This document shows, in pieces, positions 57,678 to 64,000 of a DNA stretch of 64,000 nt. The stretch is from Sophora flavescens (taxonomy: Eukaryota; Streptophyta; Magnoliopsida; Fabales; Fabaceae), in the NCBI GenBank assembly GCA_030762895.1, contig CM061062.1:99492874-99556873 (forward strand), given 5' to 3'. The notes beneath the pieces are model-generated. The model was not told where the DNA came from, did no database searches, and worked only from the letters and a program-made list of their open reading frames with translations. The position numbers and the translations under genes are program-made. Each line of letters begins with the position of its first letter. Within the stretch, counting starts at the first letter, position 1.

Positions 57678-58986
57678 GACTGAACCCCCAATTTAGTCCC
57701 TGAGAAAAACACTCGGATCTGAAATAGTCCTCATCCAAAATAAATTATCCATTTCATCCTTAAGAATGTAACTATCGGGACACTTTAGTCCTTCCTATGG
57801 TTGACGACCTTTGACCACCGGTTTCCAGCTTACGTGTCCCAGGTTTTTGCTGAGTTGTCGGGTAGCACCTCTTACTTGTATGCCAGCATGGAAATTAACA
57901 GGAAAAAAACGACGCCGTTTTAAGTGGGGGTCTCCTCCCGCATGACTTCGTCCCACCATTGCCTCATCTCTCTCAGACGATCCTTCATTCTTCTCAGCCT
58001 CTGCAAAAGTAGTACCAAAACAATAGAAAGAAACCCCATATTCCCAAGTCATGATAAACCCAAACCAATTCAAGAAAACGTTTCATACCATTGAATTAGG
58101 AGTTTCTTCCTTGGTCAAATCCACTCCCATATCTCCCGAACTCGAGGAGCGAGAAAAGGTCTTGGCAGGTGAAGGTGTGGGATCAGACACACACAGTTTG
58201 AGACTTGGAGGCAGAGGAGGCAAACCAGATGCTGAGGCAGACTCGGGAGCGAAATGGTGGAGAACCCATGAAGGGTGAGATCTTCTTGTTCACAAAAAAG
58301 GGTCTTCTTGGCTCTTGGTTCTTCAGAGTAAGATTCAGTGGCTGCGGTTGATGGGTCTTGAAGAGAGAAACAGGACGAGGGTGATCGTCGCTTCATGCCG
58401 GAACAACCGCAGGTGGTGCACGGTGGATGGTGGAGGAGGATAAATTGAAGCTGTTGAGACGAAGCATGGAGAATTCGTTGGTTCCATTGAATCTTGGAGT
58501 TGCTCATCTGGGTTCTGCGCATCAATGGGTTCTTGATCCTGATCACCCTTTCTTGAAGAAGCTTTCTCTCTCTTTTGGTTGGTTTCTCTGATAAAATTTT
58601 GATCTCGAGTCAATACAATCATATCTTTCGCTTCTGTGGATGTTGTTTCTCGAGGAATTGATCTGCAAAGTGGGAGACAGATTACTGCGTGGATAGAGTA
58701 CTAAGACGCCATGAAAAGGGTTCGGGTGTGGGTTGGGTGCTCTCCAACTAGGCCTCCAACTCCTATTCTCGTTGCCCAGATTGACCTTTACGAGCAATTC
58801 AAGGAAACAACTCAGTAAATGGTGAACACGTCAGCTGAAAATCGGTAGTCAAAGGTGGTCAACTGGCAAAAAGACTAAAGTGTCCCGGTAATTACATTCT
58901 TAAGGATGAAATGGATAATTTATTTTTGATAGGGACTATTTCATACCCCGGGTGTTTTTCTCAGGGACCAAATTGGGGGTTTAGTC
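57678..58986. mobile_element. Mutator-like element with captured gene fragment
   Basis: Long inverted termini of about 150 bp each. The left starts GACTGAACCCCCAATTTAGT; the right in reverse complement starts GACTAAACCCCCAATTTGGT. Shared inner blocks include 'ATAAATTATCCATTTCATCC', 'TTAAGAATGTAA' and 'GGGACACTTTAGTC'. The core (about 57,850-58,840) is clearly more GC-rich than the surroundings and holds an exon-intron-exon fragment on the minus strand. No transposase. A 9-bp duplication is not visible at these ends. Confidence 0.75.
57920..58289 (-). pseudogene. Captured two-exon gene fragment in the Mutator-like element
   Basis: On the minus strand, exon A (58,289-58,089, 67 codons) reads '...FAPESASASGLPPLPPSLKL', 'CVSDPTPSPAKTFSRSSSSG' and 'DMGVDLTKEETPNSM'. 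A GT-AG intron of 88 bp (58,088-58,001) follows, then exon B (58,000-57,920), 'RLRRMKDRLREMRQWWDEVM' and a few more residues to TAA. Phases agree (0/0). The basic, tryptophan-containing helix and the proline/serine-rich linker look like real protein. I do not recognise the parent gene. The upstream reading frame is broken by TGA at 58,290-58,292, so the fragment lacks a proper start unless an alternative frame joins it. It is probably non-functional, but could be transcribed. Confidence 0.6.
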
Positions 58987-59220
58987 TATTACTTATTGAT
59001 GAGTATCTCACCATTGATTTCTCTTGATTGAGGAGTCCATTTCTTTTTAATCAGTATGGTAGTTTCTAAACCTCAGATCTTTGTAGGTTCCTAATTCCCA
59101 CGATGAGAACAATCTAAACATGTGTCATTGCGTGTACATTTCTAAACCTCAGATCTAAACATGTTTGTTTAAATTTAGTGCGTGAATTATTTTTAATTGA
59201 AAAACTGATTTTATTTTTTG
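58987..59220. other. Short unassigned spacer
   Basis: No gene or clear repeat. Contains two copies of TTTCTAAACCTCAGATCT about 73 bases apart. Confidence 0.5.
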
Positions 59221-59386
59221 TTCATAACTATCCATGGATATTCGTGGATACCCGTCAAAACCCGTTAAGAACCTGCTAAGTGGGTATCCGTGCGGGTATG
59301 AGGCGGGCACGGGTGGATTTTTTTATCTAACGGGGTGGGTAGCTAGTATCCATGCCCGCCCCGTCCCGTTGACATCCCTACCCTCA
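59221..59386 (-). mobile_element. hAT relic in gypsy element, right end missing
   Basis: On the minus strand it begins TAGGGATGTCAACGGG, the terminus of a widespread plant hAT/MITE type, followed by GCGGGCATGGATAC and CGGGTATCC motifs shared with 28,007-28,184. It interrupts the gypsy polyprotein immediately after the octamer CTTGAGGG. The opposite end is not found to the left. Confidence 0.65.
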
Positions 59387-59393
59387 AGGCACC

Positions 59394-60056
59394 GGGACCC
59401 TCAGTTGGTGTCTCCTCCTCATGCATAACAATGCCACCCCTTTCAAAAGCAACCTTGTCCTCAAGGTTGAAGTCTGGAAAATGGCTTGTAAGGGTTGATA
59501 CCTCCTCCCAAGTGGCTTCCTCGGGTGACTTGCCCTTCCAGTGTACTAGGACTTGAGCAACCTGCTCCCGATACTAAGTAATTACTCGGTTACCCAATAT
59601 GATTTGAGGTTCATATACCACGGCCTCTTCTTGCAATTCATCAGGAAGTACAGCTTCCACTGGCTTGGTTCCCACAGCTTTCTTAAGCAGAGACATATGG
59701 AATACCGGATGAATTCGGGACTGCTCAGGTAGCTCTAGTTTAAAAGCTACTGCATCGATCTGTTTGAGCACCAAGTAAGGGCCATAGTACCTGGCTGCCA
59801 ATTTTGGGTGCAGCTTAGTGGCCATCGAAACCTGCCTGTGGAGTCTGATCTTCAAATACCAGTCCCCTGGTTGTATTATGCATTGCCTCCTATGATTGTT
59901 GCCATATTTGACCATCTGATCTTGTGCTCTGCTGAGATGGAACTTCAGTTGTTTCAAAGCCTCATCCCAGTTCATAAGATCTTGAGCTACTGTCTCTACT
60001 AGAGTTTCTCCTGGAATAAAGCGAGCCAAAGATGGAGGGGCTCTCCCATATACCAC
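59394..60056 (-). pseudogene. Gypsy integrase C-terminus and chromodomain
   Basis: 'VVYGRAPPSLARFIPGETLV', 'KLHPKLAARYYGPYLVLKQI' and 'IHPVFHMSLLKKAVG' are the standard integrase tail. After TAG 59,574-59,576 the same frame runs through a chromodomain ('VLVHWKGKSPEEATWEEV', 'HFPDFNLEDKVAF'), which helps target such elements to heterochromatin. The frame stays open into the hAT relic at 59,386. Confidence 0.85.
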
Positions 60057-60894
60057 CTCAAACGGAGTGCAATGGGCTGCACTTTGGAAGCTGGTATTAT
60101 ACCAATACTCAGCCCACAGTATGAATTATGCCCACACCCGAGGTTGTTCTGAACTAAAACACCTCAAATATGTCTCCAATGTACAGTTTAAGACCTTTGT
60201 CCGCCCATCCGATTCAGGGTGATAGGCAGTACTCATCTTGAGAGATGTTCCCTATAATCTGAAAATTTCTTGCCAAAAGTGACTCATAAAGGCTGGATTC
60301 CTGTCACTTACAATAGAACTTGGGATCTCATGGAGCCTTATCATCTCTTTAACAAAAATATCTGCTATGGACCGTGCTGAATAAGGGTGCTTGATCAGTA
60401 TAATATGACCATACTTGCTCAATTTGTCCACCACAACCAAAATTGCATCAAAGCCCTTCGATTTGGGGAGTCCTCCAATGAAATCCATGCTAATGTCTTC
60501 CCATATTGCTTTCAGAATGGGTAAGGGTTGTAGTAGGCCAGCAGGTGAAGAGGCTTGATATTTACTTCTATGGCATATGTGGCAGCTAGTCACAAAAGTG
60601 GAGATAGTCCCCTTCATGCCAATCCAGTATAGTGATTGAGCAATTCTTCTGTATGTCCTATAAATCCCGGAATGACCCCCTGTAAGTGAAGCATGGAATT
60701 CATGTAACAGCTTAGGAATCCAATTCGAAGAGACAGCTAACACCAACCTTCCTTTGTAATATAAGCGCTCATTCTCTAAAGTATAGTGAGGATGAGAGTC
60801 TGGGTTGGCTTTCAAATCAGCTGCCACTTTAGCTAGGGTCGGATCCTTTCTCACTTCCTTATCAATTTCCTTAATATCCTGCCAATAGGGCTTG
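60057..60894 (-). pseudogene. Gypsy integrase core
   Basis: Zinc-binding HHCC region (H at 'HEFHASLTGGHSGIYRTYRR', CHIC pair at 'VTSCHICHRSKYQASS'), then the catalytic core with 'ISMDFIGGLPKSKGFDAILV' and 'PSSIVSDRNPAFMSHFWQE'. The glutamate-bearing 'STAYHPESDG' region follows two TAG/TAA-type breaks (TAG 60,252-60,254; TAA 60,126-60,128). Confidence 0.88.
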
Positions 60895-61467
60895 GAAATG
60901 GCTTTCAGTTCCATTTCTTCTGTCTTACGAGACAGTGCATCTACCACTTTATTGACTGTCCTAACCTTGTATATAATCTCAAACTCGTACCCGAGTAACT
61001 TAGCCAACCAATTCTGCTGGTTCTGGGTGGTGATCCTTTGTTCTAGCAAATGCCTTAGGCTCTTTTGGTTAGTGTAAACTGTGAAACACTGACCTAAGAG
61101 ATAGGGCCTCCAATGCTGAATAGCTAGAACAAGAGCCCTGAGCTCTTTTTCATATACTGATTTAGTGAGTGATGACTCTGATAGGGCCTTACTGAAAAAA
61201 GCTATCGGTCTTTTATTCTAAGTCAAAACTGCTCCAATTCCCTTACCTGATGCATCACATTCTATGGAGAATGGTTGGGAGAAATCTGGCATGGCAAGTC
61301 TTGGTGCGATAGTCATGGCTAATTTCAGTTGAATAAATGCTTTAGCACTAGCCTCATTCCACCCAAAGTTACCCTTTTTCAACAGATCTGTTAATGGCCT
61401 TGCTATCTTCCTATAATTCCACACAAATCTTCTATAATATCCTGTCAACCCCAAGAATCCCCTCAAG
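60895..61467 (-). pseudogene. Gypsy RNase H
   Basis: 'RGFLGLTGYYRRFVWNYRKI' (RT thumb/connection) is followed by 'FSIECDASGKGIGAVLT', a TAG (61,218-61,220) and then 'KRPIAFFSKALSESSLTKSV', 'YEKELRALVLAIQHWRPYLL' and 'LLEQRITTQNQQNWLAKLLG'. All are in one frame apart from the stop. Confidence 0.88.
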
Positions 61468-62194
61468 GATTTGATTGATTTGGGTTCAGGTCACTGTAAG
61501 ATCGCCTCTATCTTCTGAGGGTCCATTGGCACCCCTTCTTGTGATATGATGTGGCCTAGATATCCAATTTGGGTCTGACCAAAGCAACATTTTTTTTATT
61601 AGCTACGAATTGATGTTGCAGTAGAGTATCTAAGACCATTCTCAAATGCCCTATATGTTCTGCCCATGATTGGCTATAGATCAAAATATCATAAAAAAAA
61701 TACCAAGACCCATTTCCTGAGATAGGGTTCCAATGCTGAATTCATAGCACACTGAAATGTAGTAGGGGCATTCGTTAGCCCAAAGGGCATGACTAGAAAT
61801 TCATAACGGCCCTGATGGGTTCTGAATGAAGTTTTGGGAATGTCCTCATCATGCATCCTAATCTGATGATACCCTGCCCTTAGGTCAATTTTAGAGAAGT
61901 AAGATGCACCATTTAATTCATCTAGTAATTCTTCTATGATCGGGATAGGGAACTTATTTGGTATAATGACCTTATTGAGTGCCTTATAATCAACACAAAA
62001 TCTCCAGCTCCCATCCTTCTTCTTGACCAAGATCACTGGGCTTGAATGAGGGCTATTACTAGGTCTAATTATCCCTGTAGACAGCATCTCTGCTACTAGT
62101 TTCTCAATCTCATTCTTCTGTAGGTGAGGGTATCTGTATGGCCTCACACTTATTGGATTTGTACCAGCTTTAATGGGAATGCGATGATCTACTT
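61468..62194 (-). pseudogene. Gypsy reverse transcriptase
   Basis: 'RPYRYPHLQKNEIEKLVAEM', 'SPHSSPVILVKKKDGSWRFC', 'DYKALNKVIIPNKFPIPI', 'FSKIDLRAGYHQIRM' and 'MPFGLTNAPTTFQ' are classic RT blocks. The catalytic YDD-type box (about 61,685-61,697) is disrupted by a T run of eight, one longer than expected. The frame shifts again at an A run of eight (61,590-61,597), one shorter than expected. Confidence 0.9.
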
Positions 62195-62253
62195 CCCTAA
62201 CATTTGCTCATACTCCTGCAGCACTTGCTGAAGCTGGATTTGTTGTGTTTCAG

Positions 62254-63339
62254 TTAATTCAGAAGTTCCTTCCTGCTAGTTGTAGCACTGACCTCCACTA
62301 CCCACAACAAGGTTACAGCTTCAACTTCTGATACCTTCAATAAAGCTTTTGAGGAAATCAGAGTTTTGACTAAGCTGGGTTCTCCTTTCACTTCCACAAC
62401 ACTCCTATTATCTAAGAAAGTCATGGTTAAAGTCCTCCAATTCACCCTCACATCTCCTAAAATGGCCAGCCATGCCACCCCTAGGATCACATCCACTCTT
62501 CCTAGTTCAAACATGAAAAACTCCCCAGTGAAGTCATATGTTCCAAGTTGCACTCCCAATTGCCTGCAACACCCTTGTGTTTGCTTCCCGTGACCATCCC
62601 CTAGCCTTACTTTATAAGTCATTGATGGATCAATCTTCAGTCCTAACCTCTGTACTAATTTGACTGAGATGAAATTGTGGCTAGCTCCACTATCAATCAA
62701 AATCACCACCGTCTCACCTTGTACTTTCCCTTGTAACTTCATAGTTTGAGGCTGAGTGAGTCCCCCAGCTGAACACCGTGACAGCTCTAACCATTGGCAA
62801 GTTGCCTCTGGTTCTCCCATCTTTGTTGCAGCATCATCACTTAGGGGTTCCATACTCACTATTTCCCCTTCATCATTTAGTTGCTCATCCTCCACTAGAA
62901 TAACCAATCTCAAACTTTTCTCAGGGCACCTATGACCTGGCCTGAAGGCCAAACCACAGTGATAGCAACGACCCCCATCCCTTCTCTGCACATATTCAGG
63001 ATAAGGGAGATGTCTGGCCCCCTTGCCTCTGGATCCTGAATAGTTACTCCCTGCTGGCTTGGCCACTGAGGCCGAGGAAGTTGCCTTGCTGCTTTCTCTC
63101 GTGTTACGACTACCTCCACTTGAGTGAGGTGGGTTATTGGCACCATTAAACGACCCCACCCAACTCACACTGCTACCTCCACCCTGGTACCTAAATCCGT
63201 AACTCGGATTTCGTGGTTGAATTCCCCCAAAGCTTCCAACATTCCCCATCGCCTCTTCCACATCGCACGCCACCTCCATGGCCCTCATAACATCGTGAGG
63301 ATCATGCGGGACCCCGAACATCCTGGCGTAATCCCGCAA
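62254..63339 (-). pseudogene. Gypsy gag C-terminus, zinc knuckle and protease
   Basis: Frame of 361 codons. 'HDPHDVMRAMEVACDVEEAM' ends the gag domain. After a S/G-rich linker comes the zinc-knuckle-like CYHCGLAFRPGHRC, then an aspartic protease with the active-site motif VILIDSGASHNFIS and 'DVILGVAWLAILGDVRVNW'. It ends in a stop at 62,254 before reverse transcriptase, and the frame changes again near 62,195-62,250. Confidence 0.88.
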
Positions 63340-64000
63340 GGAAGTACCCTAACATCTGCTCCTCCGTGGTATTCGTGGCTTGGGCAACGAGTAATTCGAA
63401 CTCACGAACATACTCGTCAACGGTATCGTTCCGCCTTAAGGTCGCCAACTTCTCGAATACGTTTCCTCGGCCAGCACCCCCGACCCGCCGTATCAACGCT
63501 TCGGTGAGATCCTCCCATGTAGGGTGTTTGGATTTTTGCCACCAAAATTGGAACCAGTGTATCGTGTCTCCTTCCATACTGATGAGCGCTAATCTCAATT
63601 TCTCCGAATCCTTGACTCGCTGCACTTCGAAGAATTTTTCAGCCCTAGCGATCCATCCAAGAGGATCCACACCTTCGAACGAAGGTAGTTCCACCTTCTT
63701 TGTTCAGGATCAAAGAGTATCATCTTCGTCCTCAGAGCCACCTCTTTCAGAATGCTCTTCGCTCACCTTCTCATTCCCGATTTCCTCTTCTTCTAGTGAA
63801 TCGAGCGAAATTCCTTGTTTCTTCATGAATTTTGCTAGTAACTCCTTGATTCCATCCATTCCCGCTACATTCCTCTTGATTTCAGTAATATTTGATCCTT
63901 GCTCGCTGACACTTTCTTCAAAAATTCAACCGAGGTTTCCAAAGCTGCAAATCATGCATCGATTTTCTCCATCTCTTCCTTCGAAATCCAGCAGGTCGGA
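63302..64000 (-). pseudogene. Gypsy gag, N-terminal part
   Basis: Contains 'GIKELLAKFMKKQGISLDSL', an acidic linker, then 'VELPSFEGVDPLGWIARAEK' and 'TLRRNDTVDEYVREFELLV', typical of gag in this lineage. Two TGA stops (63,710-63,712 and 63,704-63,706) stand just before the 'KKVELPSF' segment, where arginine codons would fit. The frame ends at 63,302 and the following region is in another frame. Confidence 0.85.

Larger units (their letters stand above)
59387..64000 (-). mobile_element. Decayed chromodomain Ty3/gypsy element, runs off window
   Basis: Order on the minus strand: gag, zinc knuckle, protease, reverse transcriptase, RNase H, integrase, chromodomain, the standard Ty3/gypsy order. 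The 5' LTR lies beyond 64,000, and the 3' end is cut by a hAT relic at 59,386. Many in-frame stops and several frame changes make it non-functional. Confidence 0.92.

Noticed and set aside
58115..58546. 143-codon minus-strand ORF in the Mutator-like element
   Set aside because: A different frame here has better protein character and a phase-matched intron, so this longer ORF is probably a shadow.

Overview
This is plant nuclear DNA, most likely from a dicot and plausibly a legume. It is AT-rich and gene-poor, it contains two intron-bearing plant-specific genes, and it is packed with plant-type transposable elements: Ty3/gypsy, CACTA, hAT and Mutator elements, a Tourist-like MITE and tRNA-derived SINEs. 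No bacterial, organellar, rRNA or CRISPR features were seen.

Layout. 1-19,400: AT-rich intergenic DNA with SINEs, MITEs, a degenerate PPR gene relic (about 9.84-10.26 kb), a 526-bp tandem duplication opened by three later insertions (13.8-16.1 kb) and a small Mutator-like element (17.27-17.98 kb). 19,445-25,888 (minus): a nine-exon gene for the plastid/nuclear protein pTAC12/HEMERA. 26,468-27,998: a hAT element with perfect 8-bp target duplications. 28,007-28,561: a hAT relic joined to a gypsy tail/LTR. 28,994-32,298 (minus): a four-exon NPH3-family BTB gene. 33.6-34.1 kb: 144-bp tandem repeats. 34,108-39,028: a non-autonomous CACTA element. 40,030-56,496: a gypsy-type element with LTRs of about 4 kb and only a gag gene. 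A second CACTA element (40,562-47,157) sits inside one of its LTRs, and a solo LTR (45,240-46,653) sits inside that CACTA. 57,678-58,986: a Mutator-like element carrying a captured, intron-containing gene fragment. 59,390-64,000 (minus): a decayed chromodomain gypsy element that runs off the right edge.

The two host genes are independent minus-strand genes about 3 kb apart, separated by hAT and gypsy remains. Both read through perfectly except for a one-base shortfall in a homopolymer in the last exon. Similar homopolymer slips occur in the gypsy pol region, so consensus errors are the leading explanation, but real mutations are not excluded. I found no clearly new biological system. The strongest observations are the reconstructed insertion histories, two hAT relics that share the same target duplication, the captured gene fragment, and the two frameshifts.
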